The notes below the pieces were generated by a model, which did no database searches, was not told where the DNA came from, and worked only from the letters and a program-made list of their open reading frames with translations. A DNA stretch of 64,000 bases from Diphasiastrum complanatum. Its lineage: Eukaryota; Streptophyta; Lycopodiopsida; Lycopodiales; Lycopodiaceae. The first letter of the stretch is position 1; the number at the start of each line of letters is the position of its first letter. Location: contig CM055103.1 of the NCBI GenBank assembly GCA_029204225.1, positions 20,586,709-20,650,708 on the forward strand. Reading direction: 5' to 3'. Positions 1 through 9,603 of this stretch are shown in pieces. Position numbers and translations under genes: made by a program.

Positions 1-583
1 CAACAAAAAGATGTTCTAGTTCAGCTATCAAAGGTTGCAGGAATGCTGCAAATGCATCATCCATACTTCGAATAAGCTTCTTGCAGCTAAGAGGGATGAA
101 TAAAACTGGTAAAATGTCTTGTGTGCAAAGCTTTCTAGCATTAAGTATCTCGACTTCCACAACATAACAACCTTTTTGAGTGGTTTGTGAGGCTTGAAAT
201 CCATCTGAGTGCAAAAGGAGAGCACGGTTTCTTGGATCCCCCTGTCACATCAAAGTAAAAAATATTAGTACACTAATCTTTGCTATAAAGTGAGATTAAA
301 TTTTTTATCTCAACATCAATCAGTAAAGTACCTTGCATGATTTCCTCTTGCATTGGATTGATGAGCGACATGTTGTGCATACGAAGTCATAGATTCCTCT
401 ATCCTCGTCCCAACTATAGTGGAGGAGTTGGCACCTTTTTGGATATGTTGTATAGGCCTTTTTGCAAAAGCTCTGCTCGCAAATAACTGGCAACTCAAAC
501 GACGAGTTAGAATCCCAAAATGTCTGTGTCTCTCTACATTTTTCCCCATCCCAAAATTCATTGATGTGATCAGGATGCTCCAT
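1..583 (-). pseudogene. Transposase-like gene fragment, two exons
   Basis: On the minus strand the exon from 583 to 332 and the exon from 241 to 1 join in frame across a 90-bp GT-AG intron (331-242; donor AAG|GTAC, acceptor ACAG|GGGG). The joined product contains NEFWDGEKCRE, then GDPRNRALLLHSDGFQ, then AFAAFLQPLIAELEHLF. The DGF block and the FLQPLIAEL block resemble the central region of CACTA-type transposases (Transposase_21-like); this is a pattern judgement. Sequence above 583 continues in a related frame with a cysteine cluster (CPSCCEKCMECK near 740-780) but carries stops. The element runs off the left edge. No terminal repeats were seen. Confidence 0.5.
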
Positions 584-944
584 TTATTGTTTGCCTAGCC
601 ATCGCTCTTTGTTTCGCCATATCCTTAAAAAGTCATGGCAAATCATTCTACTTTTTGAAAGAAACTACAATTGGGTGGAAATCAGAGCATACTTAAATGA
701 AATCATGTCTTTTTTAGGCATTTTGCATTCCATGCATTTCTCACAACAAGATGGACAATCACGTTTCAAAGTCCTCTTTTGACGAGAGTCTTCTTGGTAG
801 AGACAATACAATACATCATCGGCATAGTTATCTTCTTTGTTGGGTTGAAAGACGTGAGTGGACTATTTCCTACACTAGTACACATTCGAAAGCGTTGCAC
901 ATCATGCATTCCTAACCCAACATATGTGTTTATTAATTGTTTCC

Positions 945-1165
945 AAGATGCCGGGGCGCCCTGGCATGCTGCTGCTGGCCTGTCCGATGCCCGGCGCCGC
1001 CCCGGGATCCGCCCTAGCGCTGCCCGGCAAAATCAGGCGCCCGCTGATTTTTGACGGGCACCGCGCGGCTGACACGCGAAAGCAGCGGGGGGTCACCGGG
1101 GCCAAACCACTCCCACGCGCGAGCCGTGCTCTAAAGCACCAGCGAGGGGGGGGGCTCATTCTAAC
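945..1165. other. GC-rich island in AT-rich DNA
   Basis: About 220 bp are strongly G+C rich (CCCGGCGCC, GGGGCGCC, CGCGCGGC) while both flanks are AT rich. The block opens with a near-palindrome around 950-970 (ATGCCGGGGCGCCCTGGCAT) and ends in a G9 run. Overlapping open frames on both strands are compositional artefacts. It may be the terminus of a mobile element or a small foldback; no protein match is recognised. Confidence 0.5.
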
Positions 1166-2600
1166 ATCATGTATATATATATATTTTTTTATCCAGTGCC
1201 AACCATAAAGTAAACTAACAACCTAGGATCCCAAGATCAATCACAATACTCCAAAAATCTCCATTCTTATTGTCATTTGTAGCCCATTGCCTACTTTTTC
1301 TCGCATCAAAAATGAAAGTTGAAAATGAGAGAACTCACAGTCTGAAGGGGGCATATACATCTATTGCGATTGAACCATAAAAATTCTATACTGAACTTTT
1401 ATTGTCGATTAGCGAAATTTCTCATGTTGAAACAATGGCTAAAGCTGGGAAACTGTATCCAGAATTTTTTCATTTAAGACTATGGAAAAAATGTCCTCGA
1501 ATCTAAATTTGCTTCTATCTAAAGAACTACTAAAGTGCCTAAAGATATAGTAAGCACATCAATTGAACCCAGTTCACAACTTCTGCTGATGTAGCATACA
1601 ACTTCTACTATTGATATGAATGTTTGCTAAATGACCTCTCTCTCTCTCAAGAAATGCATCACATGGTTGTAGGAAGAGGAGCTTTTGCAAAAACACCTGT
1701 CAATTCTATCTCCGGCATTCCATTCAAAAAACATAAATTATGTACTTGGCACAAAATGCGATAGAGAGAATGATGAAATCACAACTCAATCTGAAGACAA
1801 AAAAACAAAAAACAGTTATCTCAAGCAAATGAGAAAATGAATGTATGATGTACAAGGATCGAGACAAGACGGCGCCTCCCAGGCAACTCACCAGGTAGAA
1901 ATCCAACGAAGCTAAGCGCAACTAGGAGAATACCGCATAGTACATCTTTCAAATGTAGCCAGCTGGGCGTTGAATACTTCAACCTTCAAGAGACAAATAA
2001 TCCCTCAAGGGCATTAGCGCAGCTGATTTCAGATTATGTTCACTTAATTAAAGTCCATAAGTGCACATGTTAATAAAGAAAGACAGACTAAAATTCCATA
2101 ATCGACACTAATCCAGACAAATTAAAAAATTATAATTTCTACAAATTATTGTCACTATGAACAAAAGGTCGAAATTAAAACACAATCAATTGATTTAGCA
2201 TGTAATACTAAAAATTTGAGATACTATAGTAAACATGTCATTGGAACAACTTTCTGCACAAAAATATGCTAGTCTGTTACACACTTCTGCTCTAAAGAAA
2301 ATCTTTACTCAATGGAAGCATGTTTCGTATTATTCATACAAATCAATTTATATCCATCAATGAAGTAAAAAATACTCTCATTTCAACAGATGTGATCAAA
2401 CTAAACCAGAAGTTGCAATAGCTGTTTCTCAGTCATATGCTTGAAAATGCTTAATTTTCAGAGTTTATTTGTTGAGAGAAACGCCCATCTCCAGAAAATG
2501 ATCTCTATGTGCTAATCCTGTTGCGCCGGCGCCTCAAAGGGCGCTGGGACTTGAGCGGTTTCCCCAACACGCGCTTAAGTCTAACATTTATCCATCATGC
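1166..2600. other. AT-rich intergenic sequence, no gene seen
   Basis: Stops occur in all frames and no splice-consistent coding segment, RNA gene or terminal repeat was recognised. A short GC-rich patch (GCGCCGGCGCC) lies at 2522-2535. Confidence 0.4.
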
Positions 2601-2649
2601 ACTTACGTAAAAGCCAACTCAGAAACGTAACAAGCTTAACCATTCAGAC

Positions 2650-3427
2650 TTAAGAAAACTGGAATCCCAACCAACCCGAAAGCCAACTCAGAATCCGTCC
2701 CCAAAAGGTAACCAAAGGCAAAGACAAGCCACACATGAAACCCAAGGCATAGTGGTCGCCAAACTGACCAATTGGCATAGCGGCAAGCCCCTTGTCGATG
2801 ATAGGGACCCTTAGGCGCCAGCGACGCAAAAAGGTTGTAGTAAGGGTCCTTCCACTTGGACCAGTCCCAAAGGCGAAACCGAAATGGTAATCATCCCCAA
2901 GGATCAACTTTATTAGATTTGGAAGAGGTTACATTCATACATAGACTGACCGGTCTCGGGGCCACCAACACGTGCTGGGCATTGTGCCTGGCTTGTGCTG
3001 GTAGAGGGAGCTGAGACCTGGCGACTGGATTCCTGGCGCTGGTTGAGCTGCCCAAGTTTCTGTCTGCCGGACTCCCCCTATAGTTCTGCTGTGATTCGGC
3101 GCACTCCCTCTGTTCTGAAACATAGTGCTTTCTGGTAAAGCACGCTTTTTGGGACTTGGTTTTTATTTTGCTGATTAAGCCTGGCAGAATCAGTCTGGCT
3201 CCCAGACATGGGTCCCGGGAGCCGTCCCGACGGCAGAATCAACTTGCTTCCTGACTAGGCCATGACTCGAGCTCCAGAGCTAGCTCATGACTTATGACTA
3301 CTTGACTGGCTCACCACAAGTCGGAGGCTCAGTCCTTGACGTTCTAACTTGCTCTGGGACCTCAGGGAGTGTCACCCCTTAGAGTCTTACAGGGCACGTT
3401 AGGTGCACCTGAGTCAGCTTTACAACA
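2650..3427 (-). repeat. LTR-like region of a minus-strand chromovirus
   Basis: Read on the minus strand, a purine-rich tract CGAGAGGAGGA (3438-3428) is followed immediately by TGTTGTA at 3427. This is the arrangement of a polypurine tract followed by the 5' edge of a 3' LTR. An AATAAA polyadenylation-like signal occurs downstream near 2915-2908. The far edge of the LTR was not found, so the lower coordinate is a guess. The chromodomain fragment at 3671-3826 on the same strand supports a Ty3/gypsy chromovirus. Confidence 0.4.
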
Positions 3428-3670
3428 TCCTCCTCTCGTTTGAAAAAGCTGATGTTCTCATCAGGGCCAAACTAGACCTAGGACGTATGGCACGGGCTTA
3501 ATTCACCGGCCTAACAACTTTGAGTTAAAAGAAAATACATTGGCAGTAGCACAGGAAAAGTGTAGATAAAGTTCACTTACATAAAACCTATGTAAAGCTA
3601 CAAGTGATTTATTGACAAACTTAATAAAGATACCTGGAAGTTCCTTGAACTTCAGAATGGCCATTAATGT

Positions 3671-3826
3671 TTATGTAGGAGGCATGCCGCCAGGTAGTGC
3701 TTTGTGTGCCGATCTGGGAAAACGGCTATTGCGTTGGTTCTTCTGCAGATAATCTGCTAGTACTTCAGGGGCTCCCTCCTTAAGTTTGTCTTCGTACTCC
3801 CAAGAAAAATAATCAGCAACTCTGAT
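3671..3826 (-). pseudogene. Chromodomain end of a Ty3/gypsy integrase
   Basis: The minus-strand frame entering at 3826 reads FSWEYEDKLKEGAPEVLADY, then LQKN, and reaches a stop at 3671-3673. This fits the end of a chromodomain, where a W-E-x-x-x-x-L strand is followed by a helix ending in a Y-L motif. Chromodomains are fused to the integrase C-terminus in chromoviruses and direct insertion to marked chromatin. The rest of the polyprotein is cut off at about 3826, where an old copia element begins on the other strand. The polypurine tract and LTR edge follow about 235 bp downstream. Confidence 0.55.
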
Positions 3827-5477
3827 AGCATGTTAAATGCTTCAGAGAATGAAAATCATCTCTGGCATAGGAGAATGTATCATCTGAATATGCGGAGCCT
3901 GTACAACATGAGCAGGAAAGACATAGTCACAGGTCTCAAGGTTTCAAGGCTCGAAACTGAGTTCTGCGAAGCTTGTCAGAAAGGCAAGCAACATTGGAAT
4001 CCATTCACGCATGAGGGAAGAAGAGCCAAGGAGATTCTTGAGCTCGTCCACTATGATGTCTATGGACCAATGAAGATGGATTCGCTCTCAGGTTCGAGAT
4101 ACTTTCTAACGTTCATAGATGATTACAGCCGGATGACCACAATCTACTACTTCAAAAAAAAATCCGAAGTGTTTGATTCCTTCAAGAAGTTCGTGGCATT
4201 TGCAGAACGACACACCTCAAAAAAGATCCAGATCCTTAGATCTGACATTGGAGGTGAATACAACAGCACAGAATTCTCAAGATTCTACGAAGAACAGGGG
4301 ATAGAACACCAGTTCACTCTTGCATACACACCAGAATACAACGATGTAGCAGAAAGAAGAAACAGAATGCTAGTCGAATGAGCCAGATGCATGATGGCAC
4401 AGGCTCAACTGCTAGGTCAATTCTGGGCTGAGGCAATAGCTGCAGCTGTATACCTGCAGAACTAATCTACAACGACAGCGCTGGAAAACAAAACACCATA
4501 CGAAATGTGGACAGACAAAAAGCCTGATCTGTCATATATACAAGTGTTTGGGTGTGCAACATACAAGCACATTCCAAAAGAAAAAAGAAACAAGCTCGAT
4601 GACAAATCTGAGCAAACAATCATGGTCGGCTACTCGAACGGAACACATGTGTACAGGCTCTACAACCCAACTACGAAGAAGCTTGTTTCGAACAGAGATG
4701 TGAAGTTCAATGAGTCCACATTCCCTAGACTAAAAGATGAAAGAGGCCATGAGATCTTCACATTGCTGCCCATTGAAGAGGAAAATCGAGGATAGACATC
4801 AAATTAGAATGCAAAGCCCCAGACTCCAGAGCAGCAAGAAGCAGAGGATCGACCCCACGAACAAGAAATGTTCGAGCAACGACGAAACGAACCTCGAAGG
4901 TCAACGAGAAAAAGAAGACCTCCAGATCGCTACTCTGACAATCTTTAATGGAGCGAAGACACGCAGTTCGAGTACTGTAGCTTCACAGAAGAGCTAGCAA
5001 CATACCAAGAAGCTATCCAGAGTCCAGAGGGAGAATTCTGAAAGCAGGCAATGTCAGAGGAGATCGAGTCGATGAGGCAAAACAAGGCATTTACATTAAA
5101 GCCACTGCCAGAAACTAGAAAAATAGTCGACTGCAAGTGGGTGTACAAGAAAAAGTTGAAATCAGATGGCACTATTGGCCGCTACAAAGCAAGGCTTGTC
5201 GCGAAGGGCTACACGCAGAGATATGGTGTTGACTATTTCGACACATATTCGCCCATGGTGAAGATGACAAGCATAAGACTACTCCTTGCATATGCCCCAC
5301 AGTACAATTTGGAAATTCACCAAATTGACGTGAAAACAGCCTTTCTCCACGGAGATCTAGAGGAGAAAATCTTCATGAAGCAACCTGAAGGCTATGAAGA
5401 CCCCAACAACAGATAGTATGTCTGTCGATTGCAGAGATGCATCTACGGTCTAAAACAGACACACGAGCCTGGTATAA
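3827..5477 (+). pseudogene. Old Ty1/copia copy 1: integrase and start of RT
   Basis: This is the decayed pol gene of a copia retrotransposon. In order it shows the integrase zinc region (HLWHRRMYHLNMRS ... CEACQKGK, 3850-3990), the integrase core (DVYGPM, FLTFIDDYSR, RSDIGGEY, where the usual Asn is Ile), and the pre-RT linker (KTPYEMW, VFGCATYKHIP, 4490-4795). The RT start follows (CKWVYKKK, YKARLVAKGY, IHQIDVKTAFLHGDLEE, 5130-5416, then CIYGLKQ). Stops at 4381, 4464 and 5414 and several frameshifts disable it. No gag or 5' LTR is present: the copy starts abruptly at the chromovirus junction. It is interrupted at about 5500 by a MITE-like insert. Confidence 0.85.
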
Positions 5478-5500
5478 AAAGCATTAGAGGAGTTTTGAGC

Positions 5501-5841
5501 TCCAAAAAGACCCTTTAAAGATTCGTGCAAGATGTTGTTTATATTATTCAAATATTATAACACTAATACTTTTGACTTGCCATAACTTTTCAATCGTAGT
5601 TTGGACGTATATCATCTAACATATCATTGGAAAGCCCTTGTTGAGCGCTTTTCAATGCACCAAACTTCGCTAAATTCGGACTTACTACTAAAAAGTTATG
5701 CCATTTTTAGTGTGGAATCAAAATGTGGATTCAAAAAGGTACGTTACGTAGATTTTAAATTTGAGTGTATTGATTGGTCCATGTGTAAGAAAAACTTGAG
5801 AGAAAATATAAAAAGAATCTTTACAAGGGGTCTTTTTGGGA
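5501..5841. mobile_element. MITE-like insert in copia RT
   Basis: A 341-bp segment with no homology to copia splits the RT gene just after the conserved AWYK motif. Its ends are inverted repeats: TCCAAAAAGACCCTTT-AAAGATTC at 5501-5524 pairs with the reverse complement of the right end (5815-5841), with one gap and a few mismatches. The interior is AT rich and non-coding. Size, terminal inverted repeats and lack of coding capacity fit a miniature inverted-repeat transposable element. A target-site duplication is not clear, so the superfamily is unassigned. Confidence 0.6.
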
Positions 5842-6691
5842 TTTAGGATGCCACTAATGCTTGATGGTCTTCTGAAGTCTCTAGACTTCAATCCTACTCA
5901 ACCAGACTGCAATGTCTACATTAAAAGAGTAGGAAAGGATTTTTTGATACTGACCATTTTCGTGGATGATTCGCTGATGATAGGAAATTCCTTGATGCTG
6001 ATCAAAGACACGAAAAGTCAGATTTCTGAAAGCTATGAAATCATAGATATCGGAGAAGCAACAAAATGCCTAGGGCTGGAGATCAGAAGAGATCGAACAA
6101 AGGGCAAAATGCACTTAAGTCAGTCAGAGTATGCCAGAAAAGTGCTGAAGCAGTACCACATGATGGACTGCAAAGAGAAAGCCACACCAATGATAGTTGG
6201 AGCTAAGGTCATGAAATAGGATTGCCCAAAAATGGAAGAGGAAAAATAGCAGATGGCAGGTATACCCTACCAGAACTTAATCGGTATTTTGATGAACTTG
6301 ACAATTTGTACCAGACCTGATCTATCTTTCTCTGTATACGCATTGAACCAATTCTCTTCAAATCCTGGTATGGCACATTGGCAAATGGCCAAACGAATCC
6401 GACAGTATCTGAAAGGTACCCAGAATGTGAGATTAACCTACAGAGCTAAAAATGAAAAAAAAGGAATTCGAGCTTCATCACTACAGCGATGCGAGCTGGG
6501 CGAGCTGCAAAGATGATAGCAAGTCCATTACTAGAGGATGTACAATAGTGTGTGGAGCTGCAATCAGCTAGATATGCAAAAAGCAAACCTTGGTGGCTCA
6601 ATCCTCTTGTGAAGCTGAATATGTTGCGGCTTCAAAGGTCGCGAATGAGGTAGTGTGGCTACAGATGATGTTGGAGGCAATCGGAATACCA
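5842..6691 (+). pseudogene. Old copia copy 1: RT end and RNase H start
   Basis: This continues the split pol gene after the MITE-like insert. Visible motifs are LLKSLDFNPTQPDCNVYIKR, the RT active-site box as FVDDSLMIGN (YVDD in most copia elements) and KCLGLEIRR. RNase H follows with YSDASWASCKDDSKS at about 6480-6520 and the downstream block SSCEAEYVAAS. Stops at 6217-6219 and 6247-6249 and a frameshift near 6460 inactivate it. The frame ends at EAIGIP, exactly where the gag-only element inserted at 6692; it resumes at 9319. Confidence 0.85.
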
Positions 6692-7342
6692 TGTGAGAGA
6701 TTTCAACTAGTTTAGTCTAGTTAAGTCACATTTTGGTAAATTGTGAATAAGAGGCCAAAACTCATTTCAGACTTAGGGATAAACTTTTTGAAGTTATATT
6801 AGTTTAAAATACATTCAATAAACACTTTTTGAAAGTGTGGAAAAGTTGGTAGTCAAGTTTGAGAGATTCAAATTTGAACTTTGGGTACATTGAATCTAGA
6901 CCCAAAAATAGTAGGGTTTACATTTTGGAGGGAAAGCCAAGTGGCCAAATAGGGTTTGGAAACTCTATAAAAGGATGTAACTCGTGGAGAGACACATCTT
7001 CTCTCTTCTCTCTCTCATTTCATCATTATACATGGTTCTCTTTGGGTTCTACTACTCATTGGTGCACTATCTTGGTGATATCTTGCAATCTTGTGTGTAG
7101 AATGATCATTTATTGCTATTTTCGGTTCCACACGTGTGAAATATAGTAGGGTACTGTAATTGTACGGACAGCAAACAGATTTTATGTTTTGGTTCATGTT
7201 TGATCAATATCTCTTAGAGTTTGCATCTCATTTTGTATGTAGATGCTGATTTTTCTACATTGGCAGGATTGTTGGTTTCTCCTTATTGTAACCAAAGATT
7301 TGGGACATGGATTGGATCTTGAATGATCTGAAATCCTTCACA
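6692..7342 (+). repeat. 5' LTR of gag-only element 1
   Basis: The repeat starts TGTGAGAG and ends CTTCACA, with TG...CA termini. A TATA-box-like CTATAAAAGG is at 6964-6973. A palindrome TTCCACACGTGTGAA lies at 7126-7140, downstream of the TATA box and so probably in the transcribed R-U5 part. Confidence 0.93.
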
Positions 7343-7354
7343 TGGTATCAGAGC
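7343..7354 (+). promoter_or_regulatory. Primer-binding site of gag-only element 1
   Basis: TGGTATCAGAGC directly abuts the LTR end. This is the standard copia primer-binding site, complementary to the 3' end of initiator methionine tRNA, which primes minus-strand DNA synthesis. Confidence 0.93.
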
Positions 7355-7944
7355 TCTTGTGTTTCAGGTTATGAAAGGATCAGCCATCTTTAGCAAGGAT
7401 TTGGAGGAGTTACCAATGCTAGAGAATGCTAGATTGATTTCTACTCAAAAATCAGCATTTTTGCATGTGTAGAATTGATCTTTTGTAGGTCAAAACTCAA
7501 TATAGGGTTATATACTTGATTAATTCCGATTTCACACTTGTATTGCTGGATTTAGATGATTTTTGGTGCATTAGGAAGGTCTCATTAGAGCCTACAAGAA
7601 GATATATCAAGTTTCTAGAAATTGCATGTAAAATTTGAGATATTCAATTTTTTGTGATTTTGTCAAAACCCTAATTTTGATTGGATCTCTAGTTTTTGAG
7701 GTTACTGAACTTCATTTGAGTGTGTTTCAATCTTAGAAAAAGGCAAGAATCATTAGATTGAGGATAGATCATAGGTTGATCAAGATCTCACTATTCTATG
7801 TGTTGATTTTCTAGGTAGAAGTGCTAGAAGATATTTGAGAGGTTCCATATCTTTGTGATTTCTTCTTGAGTTCATTTGTTGACATTCAAGAGAGTGATTT
7901 GTGCATTGGAATAGGTTGAAAGAATAGGATCAGGTCACTTTAAC

Positions 7945-8652
7945 ATGGCTACAAGTGGAGGCTTTATGTTGGAGAGCAATGATAGGCTTACCTCAATCAA
8001 TTATTCTACTTGGAAGGTGAGGATGGAGTCCTTATTGGAGATGAATGAGTTGATGGAGATTGTTGCAGGTGTGGAGGAGAGGCCTCAAGCACCTCAAGAT
8101 CAAGTGAGGTATGACAAGAGAGCAAAGAAAGCTCTACACATGATTAAGATGAATGTTACCAATGAACTTCTCAAGGAAGTTGGTAAGTGCACATCATCTT
8201 TGGAGGCTTGGGAAGCTTTGAAGAAGCTTTATGAATCCAAGTCTACATCAAGAGTGCTTACTCTTAGGAGGAAAATCTTTCAAATTTTTCAAAAGAAGGA
8301 AGAGAGTACTCATGCATTTGTTTTGAGGGTTAAAGCATTCAATGATGAGTTAGCATGTATTGATGAAAGCATTAAGGAGGTAGAACTTGTTCAAGTTATA
8401 CTTAATGGCTTGTTGGATGATCATGCTAATCTTGTTCAAAGTTTTGCTATTCAAAAGACTTTGCCAAGTATTGTGGATTTGCAAGAGATCTTGGTGAATG
8501 AGGAGTATAGGCTTCAATCAAGAGGAGGTGGATCTACATCGACATCTCATTATGAAGAGGATGCTATGTCTATCAAAGGCAAGTTCAAGTTAGGATGGAG
8601 ATCATTCTATAGTTGGATCGAAGTTCTATTTTCAAAACTATGCCAAAACTAG
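7945..8652 (+). CDS. gag: Gag protein of gag-only element 1, truncated
   Basis: This 235-residue copia Gag begins MATSGGFMLESNDRL and contains the YSTWKVRMESLLE block and the IKMNVTNELLKEVG, FVLRVKAFNDEL and VILNGLLDDHANLVQ helices of UBN2-type capsid domains. The basic stretch SIKGKFK near residue 213 is where homology to its relative at 43.5-44.5 kb stops, so the zinc knuckle (CX2CX4HX4C) is missing. Just beyond, another frame reads KTMPKLVEEGV, the very end of RNase H, showing that the deletion ran from late gag to the pol terminus. Gag forms the virus-like particle; without a knuckle, RNA packaging would need another route or a helper Gag. The stop at 8650-8652 is close to the polypurine tract. 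Confidence 0.88.
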   Translation: MATSGGFMLESNDRLTSINYSTWKVRMESLLEMNELMEIVAGVEERPQAPQDQVRYDKRAKKALHMIKMNVTNELLKEVGKCTSSLEAWEALKKLYESKSTSRVLTLRRKIFQIFQKKEESTHAFVLRVKAFNDELACIDESIKEVELVQVILNGLLDDHANLVQSFAIQKTLPSIVDLQEILVNEEYRLQSRGGGSTSTSHYEEDAMSIKGKFKLGWRSFYSWIEVLFSKLCQN

Positions 8653-8664
8653 TTGAAGAGGGAG

Positions 8665-9318
8665 TGTGAGAGATTTCAACTAGTTTAGTCTAGTTAAGTC
8701 ACATTTTAGTAAATTGTCAATAAGAGGCCAAAACTCATTTTAGACTTAGAGATAAACTTTTTGAAGTTATATTAGTTTAAAATACATTCAATAAACACTT
8801 TTTGAAAGTGTGGAAAAGTTGGTAGTCAAGTTTGAGAGAGATTCAAATTTGAAGTTTGGGTACATTGAATCTAGACCCAAAAATAGTAGGGTTTACATTT
8901 TGGAGGGAAAGCCAAGTGGCCAAATAGGGTTTGGAAACTCTATAAAAGGATGTAACTCGTGGAGAGACACATCTTCTCTCTTCTCTCTCTCATTGCATCA
9001 TTATACATGGTTCTCTTTGGGTTCTACTACTCAATGGTGCACTATCTTGGTGTTATCTTGCAATCTTGTGTGTAGAATGATCATTTATTGCTATTTTCGG
9101 TTCCACACGTGTGAAATAGAGTAGGGTACTGTAATTGTACGGACAGAAAACAAATTTTATGTTTTGGTTCATGTTTGATCAAGATCTCTTAGAGTTTGCA
9201 TCTCATTTTGTATGTAGATGCTGATTTTTCTACATTGGCAGGATTGTTGGTTTGCTCCTTATTGTAACCAAAGATTTGGGACATGGATTGGATCTTGAAT
9301 GATCTGAAATCCTTCACA
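8665..9318 (+). repeat. 3' LTR of gag-only element 1
   Basis: This is the second copy of the LTR, preceded by the polypurine tract GAAGAGGGAG (8655-8664). The CACACGTG palindrome is conserved at 9101-9115. It ends ...CTTCACA at 9318 and is followed by the TACCA duplication. Confidence 0.93.
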
Positions 9319-9603
9319 TACCACAAGGAGGGCCAAGCATCATGATGATGGACTCTCAAAGTGCCATCTATCTGTCCCAGGATCCCGTCTTCCATTCCAA
9401 GACAAAGCACATACCTCTAAAGTACCACACATTCGAGGTTTGATCTCAAAAGGAGAGCTCCAAGTCCAGTATATAAAATCAGAAAATATGATTAAAGATT
9501 TGCTCACAAAACCGCTCGACAAGCCACTCTTTGTCAAGCAAAGAAGGGCAATTGGATTAAACGTACATCTATTTTCGTGCATCTCCCTATCTTGTGATAT
9601 CAT
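9319..9603 (+). pseudogene. Old copia copy 1: C-terminal RNase H
   Basis: The interrupted RNase H frame resumes after the gag-only element, reading GGPSIMMDSQSAIYLSQDPV, then FHSKTKHIPLKYHTFEV and a stop. A one-base shift restores ELQVQYIKSENMIKDLLTKP. These are the conserved tail motifs of copia RNase H (DNxSA-like box, H-x-KHI, DxxTKPL). No 3' LTR was recognised downstream. Confidence 0.85.

Larger units (their letters stand above)
6692..9318 (+). mobile_element. Gag-only LTR retrotransposon 1 (TR-GAG type)
   Basis: This is a complete 2,627-bp LTR element with no pol gene. It has a 651-bp 5' LTR, a PBS matching the initiator-Met tRNA type (TGGTATCAGAGC), a gag ORF, a polypurine tract and a 654-bp 3' LTR. 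A 5-bp target-site duplication TACCA flanks it (6687-6691 and 9319-9323). Gag is fused directly to the last few codons of RNase H, so protease, integrase and RT are gone. The LTRs differ at about a dozen positions plus two small indels by eye (about 2%), making it older than the other young elements here. It sits inside the RNase H of old copia copy 1. Confidence 0.93.

Noticed and set aside
2650-2907. 85-residue minus-strand ORF
   Set aside because: It lies in the LTR-like region of a chromovirus remnant and matches no family.
6859-7146. ORF in the LTR repeated at 8810-9124
   Set aside because: It is a chance frame in the LTR of gag-only element 1, duplicated because the LTR is.
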